This document shows, piece after piece, positions 16,836 to 25,837 of a stretch of DNA of 64,000 nt. This DNA is from Pseudoalteromonas galatheae (GTDB lineage Bacteria; Pseudomonadota; Gammaproteobacteria; Enterobacterales; Alteromonadaceae), in assembly GCF_005886105.2 (NCBI RefSeq), contig NZ_PNCO02000001.1, forward strand, positions 2,415,001 to 2,479,000. Direction: 5' to 3'. The notes beneath the pieces were generated by a model that did no database searches, was not told where the DNA came from, and was given only the letters and a program-made list of their open reading frames with translations. Position 1 is the first letter of the stretch; the number at the start of each line of letters is the position of its first letter. The translations under genes and the position numbers were made by a program.

Positions 16836-16937
16836 TTAATCAGTAAGCGAGCCATTAGATTGGTAATAAAACCCCCACCATAACGAAATACAAACAAGCA
16901 ATATTAGGGGCAATTTTGATTTGATGGAACGATTCAC
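16836..16937 (-). pseudogene. Truncated duplicate of the 343-residue membrane protein N-terminus
   Basis: A GTG-started frame of 33 codons behind GGAGG encodes SIKSKLPLILLVCISLWWGF and YYQSNGSLTD before a TAA. The gene at 13161-14192 begins SIKSKVPLLFLVCVSLWWGF and YYQSNGTLND. The match ends at the stop, so this is a 5' fragment left by duplication and deletion, or a related cassette that has been cut. Confidence 0.75.
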
Positions 16938-16987
16938 CGATACCTCCTTATCCAAACCTCAGGTTATGTACGTGTTACTTAACGACT

Positions 16988-17389
16988 CTATATTAGTTGC
17001 AGTAAATTCCACTTGTTACCATAGAGATCTTGAAATACCACTACTGTGCCATATTCTTCAGCTCTTAGTTCTTAATTAAATACAACACCTTGTGTCTTCA
17101 TTGACTCATAATCACGCCAGAAATCATTAGTTTGTAGAAACAAGAATACACGACCACCAGTTTGATTCCCTACTGCTTGCATTTGTTCTGATGTACTGGC
17201 TTGAGCCATCAGTAGGTTCGTACCATTGGAATTTGGAGGAGAGACTTGAACCCAGCGTTTACCTCCTCCTAAATCGCTATCTTCAACTAGCGTAAATTTA
17301 AGTTTTTGCGTGTAAAACTCTATCGCATCATCGTAATTTTCAACGACTAAAGCGATGCTTGCGATTTGCTGCTGAACAGTGTGAGACAT
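16988..17389 (-). pseudogene. VOC/glyoxalase-like gene with in-frame stop
   Basis: The reading frame starts at ATG 17389 and encodes a VOC-superfamily (glyoxalase/bleomycin-resistance-type) protein: IASIALVVENYDDAIEFYT at the start, VFLFLQTNDF in the second half. A TAA at 17072-17074 (codon 106) interrupts it, yet the same frame continues with ELRAEEYGTVVVFQDLYGNK and WNLLQ, the normal end of the fold, to a TAG at 16988. So the 133-residue protein is cut to 105 by one nonsense codon. Either a recent pseudogene or a read-through case; a sequencing error is possible. The last metal-ligand position holds N, not E. Confidence 0.85.
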
Positions 17390-17446
17390 GATTCTTCCGC
17401 TATTCCAAAACGCTGATTGCGCGCTATTTTAAGACTTTTTAAGAGA

Positions 17447-17524
17447 GCATATAATGCCCAGTTAAGATGTGAGCCATGCGATATCGACGCTAATACATAA
17501 CGCCTATAAGCATTTTTTATATGC
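17447..17524 (-). other. attC-like palindrome
   Basis: 78 bases bounded by the perfect inverted repeat GCATATAA / TTATATGC. On the minus strand it contains GGCGTTATG and ends CTTAACTGGGCATTATATGC, like an attC end box. It lies between the APH-like gene and the VOC gene, where a cassette boundary is expected. Confidence 0.45.
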
Positions 17525-17553
17525 ACTTTAGAGTTTTTGCGAATAATTAAATT

Positions 17554-18519
17554 CTATTTCTGGCGTCGAGTTGCATTGGTTAAACAAGACAAATATCTTG
17601 TAAATGATTCTGTAAAATCACTCACATCATCTTCATTACCGCCTGAAGCATTCAAAATAATAGACGCATAACTTAAAGTATGATGTGCATAGCAAACTGG
17701 TTCTGCAGCTTGCCACGCTCTTTGCAGTTCTAATTCAGGTAAATAATGACGCCAATTTGACAAATAATTTTTAATTAGCTTCTGCTTCAAATTTGTTTCT
17801 GAAAACTGATAAATGAAATTACCGTCCATAAATGGATGAGTAACGCAAGCATCACTCCAATCAAAAAACAAATAAGATTCAGCCGTTCTTGCCATATTAC
17901 TTTCATGTAAGTCACCATGAACCAGACAATCTGGCAACGAGTATTCTTTAAGCTTATGAATTTCTATTTCTAAATTAGACAAGAAGTTATTATCAAAAAC
18001 AATATTTCTATCTGTTAAAATTGCTGCGATCTCGGGTTGGTTAAAATGCCAGATAAGCTGTGTTGATAAATTTTCGATACTTCGTGATTGGCACCCTGAT
18101 TGTCGCAACTTATCAACATGCTCAACAGATAAGCTCTGGATTTCTCCCCATACTTGATATGCATCATTCCACACCGTCAAGTCTACATCTTCGTCCAGCG
18201 GCTCCCCAAAATCACTCGTTAGTTGCCACCGACGGCCTTTATCAATAGCTAAAACTTCCGGCACTTTCCCCTTGAAAATATGGGCTAGAAAGTCACAAAC
18301 TCCAGCTTCATTAGAGAACAGTGGCAATGATGCTGTTGCTTTAAAATATACATTTCCTTTTTCGGTTGGAATGCGCCACACATCCCCTAAAAACCAATCT
18401 TCAACAATGATTGGCTCATCAACTTTTTTGTAATTTAGTTGTTTAAGTGTATTTTCTATCCAGTATTTAGCATCAAGCTTCCAACCTGAAAGGCGCTCAG
18501 AACACGGTTGAGTATTCAT
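17554..18519 (-). CDS. APH-family phosphotransferase
   Basis: 321-residue kinase-like protein of the aminoglycoside phosphotransferase (PF01636) family. The Brenner-type catalytic loop reads LVHGDLHESN and the metal-binding segment FFDWSDA. The family phosphorylates aminoglycosides, choline, homoserine and other small molecules; nothing here points to a given drug. ATG at 18519 is 11 bases after the end of a short attC-like palindrome, the spacing seen in gene cassettes. Substrate unknown. Confidence 0.85.
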   Translation of the reverse strand: MNTQPCSERLSGWKLDAKYWIENTLKQLNYKKVDEPIIVEDWFLGDVWRIPTEKGNVYFKATASLPLFSNEAGVCDFLAHIFKGKVPEVLAIDKGRRWQLTSDFGEPLDEDVDLTVWNDAYQVWGEIQSLSVEHVDKLRQSGCQSRSIENLSTQLIWHFNQPEIAAILTDRNIVFDNNFLSNLEIEIHKLKEYSLPDCLVHGDLHESNMARTAESYLFFDWSDACVTHPFMDGNFIYQFSETNLKQKLIKNYLSNWRHYLPELELQRAWQAAEPVCYAHHTLSYASIILNASGGNEDDVSDFTESFTRYLSCLTNATRRQK

Positions 18520-18529
18520 TCAAAGTTTC

Positions 18530-18574
18530 CCTTAACGATGCGCCTGTTAGTAGGCGCTATTCCAACGGTTAGGT
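18530..18574 (-). other. Short attC-like palindrome upstream of APH gene
   Basis: 45-base imperfect palindrome: CCTTAACG / CGGTTAGG outer arms and ATGCGCC / GGCGC-TAT inner arms. On the minus strand the ends read ACCTAAC (matches RYYYAAC) and GTTAAGG (one mismatch to GTTRRRY). It is shorter than most attC sites. Confidence 0.4.
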
Positions 18575-18701
18575 GTATCATACCAGATCCTTCACCAATC
18601 GTTTTTATTAAGGGTACAATTTTCAGCTAATCGGCTAGCGCTTGAAGTAAAATGCGCTCGTATCAGTAACTCGAGGATATTTTTCGACATAAAGATCGCG
18701 G

Positions 18702-18934
18702 CGTAAAGCCGCTCCCACAACACTATTTGTACGAAATCGCTGACACCCACCTCATGCTTGGAACTGTATTTTCAGCATTGCTGCAGATAGCAACGGGTGT
18801 TATTTGATACTTTGCTTCGTCAGGCTAACGCTTAGAACAAAACGCTATAGAATCTGCGCCGAAAAGTTATTTGTCGCCATAAATAGCGACCTACGTAAAA
18901 TCGTGACGTAAAGCCACTCCCACAACACTATTTG
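18702..18934. repeat. REP-like repeats upstream of tyrA 3' end
   Basis: The 28-base phrase CGTAAAGCC-CTCCCACAACAC-TATTTG occurs at 18702-18729 and again at 18907-18934. The second is preceded (18868-18911) by TTATTTGTCGCCATAAATAGC, a variant of the palindrome in the two larger repeats. The 18520-18963 gap holds these and the attC-like palindrome, and no gene. Confidence 0.65.
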
Positions 18935-18963
18935 ACCCGTGATGTAGGAGACATACCTTGGCG

Positions 18964-20112
18964 CTAAATACTTTCCTCATAGTCCAACACTTTAGCGTCA
19001 TTGGCTTTGTTAAGCAGGCCACGGCTTTGTGATAGGAAGTGTTTCGCGCTTTCTGAGAAATACTGTTTGGCCTCTGAGAAAGACTGCATTAGGCCTTCTT
19101 TATCGCCTTGTTGTAGCTTAGTTAATGTCTGCTCAAAGGTATCTTGATAGCTTGCCAATAAGCCTTCTACATCGTTAAATTGCGCAAGCATGATATCTGA
19201 ATAAAGTTCTGGGGATTGTGCAAACAGCCGTCCCACCATCATCAGCTCTAATTGGTAAATAGGCGATGAGCAGCTTCTTAGGTCTTTTAATGAATGGCAT
19301 TGCTTAGATAAAAACTGACCATATACAAAAGTCGTTAAGTGGCGCATAACTTGGATGATCTGCATAGATTGATCGTGTTTTTTAGCGTCCATGGATACCA
19401 GCTGGCAGCCCCAGATCTTTAGTTGCTTGATTAATCCTTCACATTGTTTTGGCAAACGCCCTTCGCACACCACAACAGTTTGCTTCACCCAGTGAGATAT
19501 ATCTGGACCAAACATAGGGTGCAGTCCAACCACAGGGCCATTATGTTTGTTCAATAAAACTTTAAGCGGTGCTTGTTTCACCGAGGTAATATCGGCAAGA
19601 ATACAGTCATCAGGTAGCGCGGGTAGCTCGTTGACGACTTGCTCTAGCGCATTAATTGGTACGCTCACCAATACTAGCTTAGCATCACTCAGCAGCTCAG
19701 TAGCCTGTGATTGATTGTCTTTGTCTAGTAATCGTACCTCGTAGCCAGAACGTCTAAATTGTTTCGCAAATAACTTACCCATCGCACCTTGACCCCCAAC
19801 TATAACGATAGGCGACATTTTGGGTGAGGCACAGGCAAGCTCACTTTGTTGGTTTTCGTAGGCCTCTCGCATCATGCGACGCAGTATATCTTCGACTAAA
19901 TCAGGGTTAACCCCTTTAGCTTCGGCTTCCATACGACGTGCTCTGATAAGCTCAGCTTCACGCTTTGGTACATGTAACGGTGCACCTTTTTGCTGTTTTA
20001 TTTTTCCAACTTGCTCGGTCAATGCTTTGCGCTTTGCAAGTAACGCGACAAGCTCGCTATCGCACTCATCTATTGCAACGCGTATTTCATCTAAATCGTT
20101 TGCCCCATTCAT
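18964..20112 (-). CDS. tyrA: Chorismate mutase / prephenate dehydrogenase
   Basis: Bifunctional T-protein of tyrosine biosynthesis, 382 residues, the usual length. Residues 1-90 are an AroQ chorismate mutase (LVALLAKRKALTEQVGKIK, then REAELIRARR); residues ~100-370 are the NAD-dependent prephenate dehydrogenase with VGGQGAMGKLFA as nucleotide-binding motif and GLHPMFGPD. It converts chorismate through prephenate to 4-hydroxyphenylpyruvate in the cytoplasm. It is downstream of rplS with a terminator between. No attenuator or TyrR box was found. Confidence 0.96.
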   Translation of the reverse strand: MNGANDLDEIRVAIDECDSELVALLAKRKALTEQVGKIKQQKGAPLHVPKREAELIRARRMEAEAKGVNPDLVEDILRRMMREAYENQQSELACASPKMSPIVIVGGQGAMGKLFAKQFRRSGYEVRLLDKDNQSQATELLSDAKLVLVSVPINALEQVVNELPALPDDCILADITSVKQAPLKVLLNKHNGPVVGLHPMFGPDISHWVKQTVVVCEGRLPKQCEGLIKQLKIWGCQLVSMDAKKHDQSMQIIQVMRHLTTFVYGQFLSKQCHSLKDLRSCSSPIYQLELMMVGRLFAQSPELYSDIMLAQFNDVEGLLASYQDTFEQTLTKLQQGDKEGLMQSFSEAKQYFSESAKHFLSQSRGLLNKANDAKVLDYEESI

Positions 20113-20266
20113 GATGTAAACTTATATATACAGTAGTAAATTAAATAATACACCGAGTCTAACAAGAAGTAGACGGCTTTAAAAGTAAGCATAGAGGAAA
20201 ATATCAGACAAGATACCTAAAGTGCCAAGGAAAATGGCTAGGATTATTTTTTCTGGTGTTAAAACC

Positions 20267-20295
20267 AAAACAGGCCGCATAAAGCGGCCTGTTTT
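20267..20295 (-). terminator. Terminator downstream of rplS
   Basis: Perfect 12-base stem AAAACAGGCCGC / GCGGCCTGTTTT around ATAAA, about 25 bases past the rplS stop. A T-rich stretch (GGTTTT) follows on the minus strand. Confidence 0.8.
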
Positions 20296-20320
20296 ATCTG
20301 CATTTGATAAATGCGACGTA

Positions 20321-20680
20321 TTAGTTAAGTTTCTCTTTAATACGTGCAGATTTACCAGAACGCTCACGTAGGTAGTAAAGCTTAGCACGACGAACCGCAC
20401 CACGACGCTTAACTTCTACGCTGCTGATAAGAGGGCTGTGCGTTTGGAATACACGCTCAACACCTTCACCGCTTGAAATCTTACGAACAGTGAAAGATGA
20501 GTGTAGACCACGGTTACGCTTAGCGATTACAACACCTTCAAAGGCCTGTAGACGCTCTTTGTTACCTTCTTTTACGCGTACCTGTACAACTACTGTATCA
20601 CCAGCGCCGAACGCAGGTACGTCTTGCTTAAGCTGTTCAGCTTCAAGCTCTTTAATAATATTTTGGTTTACTTTTGCCAT
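20321..20680 (-). CDS. rplS: 50S ribosomal protein L19
   Basis: 119-residue ribosomal protein at the 30S-50S interface. [16 protein letters not shown] and the [25 protein letters not shown] and FQTHSP segments are diagnostic. The start at 20680 replaces a 4-codon upstream extension. It is the last gene of rpsP-rimM-trmD-rplS, 33 bases after trmD. Confidence 0.98.
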   Translation of the reverse strand: MAKVNQNIIKELEAEQLKQDVPAFGAGDTVVVQVRVKEGNKERLQAFEGVVIAKRNRGLHSSFTVRKISSGEGVERVFQTHSPLISSVEVKRRGAVRRAKLYYLRERSGKSARIKEKLN

Positions 20681-20713
20681 TTTATTTCTCACATTCCTAG
20701 GTGTAACTGTCTT

Positions 20714-21481
20714 CTAGCCACAAGCTTGGCCATTCTCTTGCTGAAATTCAGCAAGTAATGCCGCCTGCTCCTCAGTCAGAGCTAGGTTACGCAACAAGTC
20801 AGGACGACGTTGCCAAGTTCTACCCAAAGACTGCTTTAAGCGCCATTTGGCTATTTCTTGGTGGTTTCCGCTGAGTAATACAGCAGGCACCTGTTTATCA
20901 TCCAATGTTTCCGGCCGAGTATAATGAGGACAATCTAACAAGCCATCCGAAAATGAATCTTGTTCTGCTGATTGGTTATGACCCAACACACCTGGCACTA
21001 ATCGTGCTACTGCATCGATTAATGTCATGGCAGGTAACTCACCACCGCTCAGTATAAAATCGCCGATGGACCACTCTTCGTCTATATAAGACTCGATGAT
21101 CCGCTCATCAATACCTTCATAACGACCCGCTACTAAAATCAACTTTTCAGATTGCGCCAATTCAGTCGCACCTTGTTGATCTAGCTTTCGCCCTTGAGGG
21201 GACATATAAATTACTTTAGCGCCTTCTCCTGCTGCCGCTTTGGCATCAAGAATAGCTTTTTTGAGAGGCTCAACCATCATAAGCATTCCTGGGCCACCAC
21301 CATAAGGGCGGTCATCCACAGTTCTATGCTTATCAAGAGCATAATCTCTCGGGTTCCAGCAATTAAACTCAATCAAGCCATTTTTCACAGCTCGACCCGT
21401 TACGCCTTGCTGAGTTATCGCATCAAACATGTCAGGAAAAAGTGAAACCACTCCAACCCATAGCTTTTGCTGATCACTCAT
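20714..21481 (-). CDS. trmD: tRNA (guanine-37-N1)-methyltransferase
   Basis: 255-residue SPOUT methyltransferase that makes m1G37 in tRNAs to prevent frameshifting. The trefoil-knot motifs [25 protein letters not shown] and the early VSLFPDMF are intact. The ATG at 21481 overlaps the rimM stop by one base (TAATG); the six-codon longer frame is inside rimM. Same operon as rpsP and rplS. Confidence 0.98.
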   Translation of the reverse strand: MSDQQKLWVGVVSLFPDMFDAITQQGVTGRAVKNGLIEFNCWNPRDYALDKHRTVDDRPYGGGPGMLMMVEPLKKAILDAKAAAGEGAKVIYMSPQGRKLDQQGATELAQSEKLILVAGRYEGIDERIIESYIDEEWSIGDFILSGGELPAMTLIDAVARLVPGVLGHNQSAEQDSFSDGLLDCPHYTRPETLDDKQVPAVLLSGNHQEIAKWRLKQSLGRTWQRRPDLLRNLALTEEQAALLAEFQQENGQACG

Positions 21482-22014
21482 TAAAACGCTGGATCCCAAT
21501 CTACAGTAACTTTTCTCTCTTCATGGTTGACATCCAAAATAACAGAGTCTGTTAAGAATGGAATTAACCTTTCAGATTGCCCAAATGCATCTTTTTTGTT
21601 TGCTTTCACAACCAAAACATCATTTGAGCCTGTCTCCATCAAGTCATCAACTGTGCCTAAGTCGTAACCTTTATCGGTTACTACTGACATGCCGATGAGA
21701 TCTCGCCAATAAAACTCCCCTTCAGGTAATTCAGGAAGCTGCTCAGCATAAACAGCGATTTCGGCATTGGTATAAGCCACTGCTTCATCTCTGTCGTTTA
21801 CTTGAGCAAATTTAGCGATATATCCCTTGTTGTGACGACGCCAGTCGCTCACTTCAAGGTTTTGCCATTTACCTTGTTGCCCTATCAACCATGGGCTGAA
21901 ATCGAAGATCCCTTGGGGATCATCAGTAAATGAATGCACCTTAAGCCAACCCTTGATGCCATAAGGAGCACCAAGCTTACCAACAACGATTGTCGAGGTT
22001 TTACTTTGACTCAT
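21481..22014 (-). CDS. rimM: 16S rRNA processing protein RimM
   Basis: 177-residue ribosome maturation factor for the 30S subunit, which binds S19 at the head. The N-terminal RimM barrel has [16 protein letters not shown], and the PRC-barrel C-half ends [10 protein letters not shown]. It is 17 bases from rpsP and overlaps trmD by one base. Confidence 0.97.
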   Translation of the reverse strand: MSQSKTSTIVVGKLGAPYGIKGWLKVHSFTDDPQGIFDFSPWLIGQQGKWQNLEVSDWRRHNKGYIAKFAQVNDRDEAVAYTNAEIAVYAEQLPELPEGEFYWRDLIGMSVVTDKGYDLGTVDDLMETGSNDVLVVKANKKDAFGQSERLIPFLTDSVILDVNHEERKVTVDWDPAF

Positions 22015-22031
22015 GGTTACACTTACGCCTA

Positions 22032-22280
22032 TTAAGCCGCTTTACGAGCGTCTTTAACCAGCTTCGCAACGCGATCTGAAAGAGATGCGCCTTGACCTAC
22101 CCAGTGATCAACACGAGATAAATCTAAACGTACTTTTTCTTCCTGACCTGCTGCGATCGGGTTAAAGAAACCTACTTTCTCGATGAAACGACCGTCACGC
22201 GAGAAACGGCTATCCGCAACCACGATTTGATAGAATGGACGCTTTTTAGCGCCGCCACGTTGCAAACGAATAGTTACCAT
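22032..22280 (-). CDS. rpsP: 30S ribosomal protein S16
   Basis: 82-residue small-subunit protein, family-typical length, with [20 protein letters not shown] at the N-terminus and [12 protein letters not shown]. It is the first gene of the rpsP-rimM-trmD-rplS operon; a good promoter lies about 70 bases upstream. Confidence 0.98.
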   Translation of the reverse strand: MVTIRLQRGGAKKRPFYQIVVADSRFSRDGRFIEKVGFFNPIAAGQEEKVRLDLSRVDHWVGQGASLSDRVAKLVKDARKAA

Positions 22281-22348
22281 ACCGTCCTCTACATAGATTG
22301 ACTGTTTTCATTAATAAGTTTGTACTTCCCATTACGGGAAGCTCGGGC

Positions 22349-22376
22349 ATTTTACGCATTTTCACGCGCAATGCAA
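22349..22376 (-). promoter_or_regulatory. Candidate sigma70 promoter of the rpsP operon
   Basis: On the minus strand TTGCAT and TAAAAT are separated by 16 bases. The leader downstream contains a hairpin CTTCCC..GGGAAG (22325-22341) before the rpsP ribosome site. Assigned by pattern only. Confidence 0.5.
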
Positions 22377-22532
22377 GTTAATTCCATCGTTGATGCTTTA
22401 TTAGGCCTTGCTAAAGAATTACTGCTGAAGTTTCACACGCCACTTTCGTCTCAATATCGGTACGAAAAATTGACTTTTCAGCACTACTGGAAAGTCGCCC
22501 CCCTGTTGTTTCATTATAAGGAGAGCACACAT

Positions 22533-24191
22533 ATGAACCAAATGTGGAAAGCAAAACGTTCAATTAAACACCTATTCCTAAGTATACCACTCATCTCTTT
22601 TACGCTCGTTGCTCCTTCAACACTGGCAGCAAGCAATGAAGAAATAACGGCTTGTAAACTGTTACGTTTTGGTGACTTCTCGCAGCTAGAGCAAGGTAAT
22701 GCTGCAATGAGTATCACCAACGCAGAATATGTACCAAGCCAAACCCTAGATGCCGACACCGAACTCTGGACATATAAGTATAGTCGCCTATTAGGTGCGC
22801 CTGTACCAAAAGGAACAAACTCTTTACCTGAGCACTGTTTGGTTGAAGGCTATGCTGCACCGACGATACGTTTTCAGCTTAGGTTGCCAATGGATCAAGT
22901 TTGGAACCAACGTTTCCTCCTCAATGCCTGTATGGGTTTTTGTGGCGAAGTATCCAACTACCCGACGATGGCTGGAGTTATGCGCAATTACGCGACCATG
23001 TCTCATGATGGCGGCCATACTGCAGCCGGATTCGATGGTTTGTGGGCTAAAAACAATGTGCCATTAAGGGAGGACTTTGCCTACCGATCGAACCATGTGG
23101 TTGCTGTTGCAGCAAAAGCGGTTATTGAGCGCTTTTATAGTAAACAACTTACGTACTCATTTATATCGGGTTGTTCGAAGGGAGGTCATGCTGGGATAAT
23201 GGCCGCAAAGCGTTACCCAAATGATTTTGATGGCGTGATTGCCAGAGGGCCGACGATTAATTACACCAAAGTCAACCTAATCAACTGCATGGATAATGCA
23301 AAAGCTATTTTGGATGAAAACGATAACGCACTGCTCGATGCAAGCTATACTGACTTTATTTCGCAGGCCGTCATGCAAGCTTGTGACTATAAAGATGGCT
23401 TAGTTGATGGATTAATAAGCGATCCTAGACGCTGCGATTTTGACCCCCAAACACTCCTGTGCAGCGACAACACCACGGGTACATGCCTGACTCCTCGCCA
23501 AGTCAACGCAATTAAGGAAATATATGCACCATCCTACGATCAACAAGGCAACGTTATTTATGGCGGCCTCCCCTATGGCTCCGAACCTGAATGGACAGGC
23601 TGGCTGTTTCCTGAAGCACCGTTTATCAAGCCTTATCACTATTATGCTGCAACCGAGTATTTAAAGTACTTGGCTTTTCCTCGAGAAAGATACAATCAAG
23701 GCAACTGGAGAGACTTTTCTTATAACAATGAGGTTGGCGAGCTTTCACCTATCTCAAGCTTTATGGACGCCGATCACCCTGATCTCACTGGATTTAAAAA
23801 TAGCGGTGGCAAAATGATTGTATTACATGGATGGTCAGACGCTGCAATACCCGCATATGCAACTATTGATTGGTATGAGTCAGTTATCAATTATATGGGT
23901 AAAGACAACACCTACGACTTTGCTCGGCTATTCTTGCCACCAGGATTAGTGCATTGTGGTATCGAGGGACCTGGCGCTGAAACCTTTGATGCCATCGCAG
24001 CGCTAGTGCATTGGCTTGATACCGGTAACGCCCCGGATGCGCTTATGACACAAAAAGAAGATCCGCAGGGCAATATTCTTTTCACTCGCCCTGTTTACCC
24101 TTATCCACAAGAAGCCCAGTACATTGGTACAGGCGACCCTAAAAAAGCAGAAAACTTTAGGCCAATAGTGCCCAATTTTAAGAATAACTAA
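22533..24191 (+). CDS. Secreted tannase/feruloyl esterase family protein
   Basis: 552-residue exported serine hydrolase of the tannase/feruloyl esterase family (PF07519). The signal peptide ends near residue 33 (PSTLAAS). GCSKGGHAG carries the nucleophile serine next to a cysteine, HGWSDAAIP the aspartate, and GLVHCGIEGPG the histidine beside a second cysteine: the CS-D-HC arrangement of this family. ATG at 22533 is behind AAGGAG. It hydrolyses phenolic or similar esters outside the cytoplasm; substrate not predictable. It sits alone between rpsP and ffh, genes that are neighbours in many gammaproteobacteria, so it is probably an insertion. Confidence 0.9.
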   Translation: MNQMWKAKRSIKHLFLSIPLISFTLVAPSTLAASNEEITACKLLRFGDFSQLEQGNAAMSITNAEYVPSQTLDADTELWTYKYSRLLGAPVPKGTNSLPEHCLVEGYAAPTIRFQLRLPMDQVWNQRFLLNACMGFCGEVSNYPTMAGVMRNYATMSHDGGHTAAGFDGLWAKNNVPLREDFAYRSNHVVAVAAKAVIERFYSKQLTYSFISGCSKGGHAGIMAAKRYPNDFDGVIARGPTINYTKVNLINCMDNAKAILDENDNALLDASYTDFISQAVMQACDYKDGLVDGLISDPRRCDFDPQTLLCSDNTTGTCLTPRQVNAIKEIYAPSYDQQGNVIYGGLPYGSEPEWTGWLFPEAPFIKPYHYYAATEYLKYLAFPRERYNQGNWRDFSYNNEVGELSPISSFMDADHPDLTGFKNSGGKMIVLHGWSDAAIPAYATIDWYESVINYMGKDNTYDFARLFLPPGLVHCGIEGPGAETFDAIAALVHWLDTGNAPDALMTQKEDPQGNILFTRPVYPYPQEAQYIGTGDPKKAENFRPIVPNFKNN

Positions 24192-24200
24192 GTAAACAAA

Positions 24201-24224
24201 AAGGCAAGCCCCAAGGCTTGCCTT
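24201..24224 (-). terminator. Terminator between ffh and esterase genes
   Basis: Stem AAGGCAAGCC / GGCTTGCCTT with loop CCAA in the convergent gap. On the minus strand it is followed by TTTTTGTTT, so it mainly ends ffh transcription. Confidence 0.8.
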
Positions 24225-24250
24225 CACATTATAAAAACTATAAAACGGTG

Positions 24251-25630
24251 TTAGAACTTAGGCCCACCGCCACCGAACATGCCCGGCGGCATCATGCCTT
24301 TCATGTTCTTCATCATTTTCATCATGCCGCCTTTGCCTTTCATCTTTTTCATCATCTTCTGCATTTGGGTAAATTGCTTCAGCAACTTATTAATGTCTTG
24401 TACTTGCGTACCAGAACCCGCAGCGATACGCTTTTTACGCGAGCCTTTGATGATTTCAGGACGTGCACGCTCTTTTGGCGTCATTGAGCTTATGATGGCT
24501 TCCATTTGGTTAAAGGTCTTATCATTTACTTGACCTTTTACTGCATCCGGCAAGTTTGACATACCAGGCAGCTTTTCCATCATTGACATCATACCGCCCA
24601 TGTTTTTCATCTGGCGCAGCTGCTCAGCAAAATCTTCCAGTGTAAAACCATCGCCTTTAAAGACCTTCTCAGCCACTTTTTGGGCTTTGTCTTTATCGAC
24701 TTTCATTTCGACTTCTTCAATAAGCGACAGTACATCGCCCATACCGAGAATTCGAGATGCAACACGGTCAGGGTGGAATGGCTCTAAGGCATCCGTTCTT
24801 TCACCCACACCGATAAACTTAATGGGTTTACCGGTAATATGACGAATAGACAACGCCGCACCACCGCGCGCATCACCATCCGTTTTAGTTAAGATAACAC
24901 CGCTGAGTGGCAGCGCTTCATCGAACGCTTTTGCTGTATTTGCAGCATCCTGACCTGTCATTGAGTCAACGACAAATAAGGTTTCGATTGGGTCAATCGC
25001 CGCGTGTAAATCTTTGATTTCGTCCATCATGTCTGCATCTACGTGCAAACGACCAGCGGTATCCACAAGCACCACATCAATGAACTTTTTCTTCGCGTGA
25101 GAAATAGCACCCGTTGCGATATCTACCGGTTTTTGTGAAATATCACTGGGGAAAAACTCGACGTCAACTTCAGCGGCTAACGTTTCAAGCTGTTTGATAG
25201 CCGCTGGACGATAAACGTCAGCACTTACCACCAATACAGATTTCTTTTTGCGCTCTTTAAGGAATTTAGCCAGCTTACCAACACTGGTGGTTTTACCCGC
25301 ACCTTGCAGACCTGCCATCATGACGACAGCTGGCGGCTGCGCGTTTAGGTTCAGCTCTTCGTTGGCCTCACCCATCGACTTTTCAAGTTCTTCACGAACA
25401 ATCTTGATGAAAACCTGGCCTGGGCTCAGACTCTTTGTGACTTCTACACCAACCGCGCGTTCTTTTACTTGTTTTACAAAGTCGCGCACAACCGGCAAGG
25501 CAACGTCAGCCTCAAGCAATGCCATGCGTACTTCACGGAGTGTTTCTTTAATATTGTCTTCAGTTAGTCGGCCACGGCCACTGATGTTTTTAAGCGTTTT
25601 TCCTAAACGCTCTTGGAGGTTTTCAAACAT
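24251..25630 (-). CDS. ffh: Signal recognition particle protein Ffh (SRP54)
   Basis: 459-residue GTPase that binds 4.5S RNA and signal peptides and targets membrane proteins to FtsY. The N and G domains carry GLQGAGKTT (P-loop), DTAGR and TKTDGDARGG; the C-terminal M domain is methionine- and glycine-rich (MKGKGGMMKMMKNMKGMMPP). Length is normal. Divergent from ypjD. Confidence 0.98.
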   Translation of the reverse strand: MFENLQERLGKTLKNISGRGRLTEDNIKETLREVRMALLEADVALPVVRDFVKQVKERAVGVEVTKSLSPGQVFIKIVREELEKSMGEANEELNLNAQPPAVVMMAGLQGAGKTTSVGKLAKFLKERKKKSVLVVSADVYRPAAIKQLETLAAEVDVEFFPSDISQKPVDIATGAISHAKKKFIDVVLVDTAGRLHVDADMMDEIKDLHAAIDPIETLFVVDSMTGQDAANTAKAFDEALPLSGVILTKTDGDARGGAALSIRHITGKPIKFIGVGERTDALEPFHPDRVASRILGMGDVLSLIEEVEMKVDKDKAQKVAEKVFKGDGFTLEDFAEQLRQMKNMGGMMSMMEKLPGMSNLPDAVKGQVNDKTFNQMEAIISSMTPKERARPEIIKGSRKKRIAAGSGTQVQDINKLLKQFTQMQKMMKKMKGKGGMMKMMKNMKGMMPPGMFGGGGPKF

Positions 25631-25837
25631 GTATCGGTTCCAAAATCTCGAAATTGTCGGGCATTATACTGATATGCGAGCTACTAATACAGTATTCAAG
25701 CAGATTGTTCTGCTTTTTACGCTTTCGTTGAACGAAAATAAGAATAAGTTAACGGATTGAAATAAAACCCTATGCAAGCGCAGAGGCTTTAAATACAATA
25801 GCTAAAAAAGGAAAGCAAAAATTAGGCACTTATTTTT

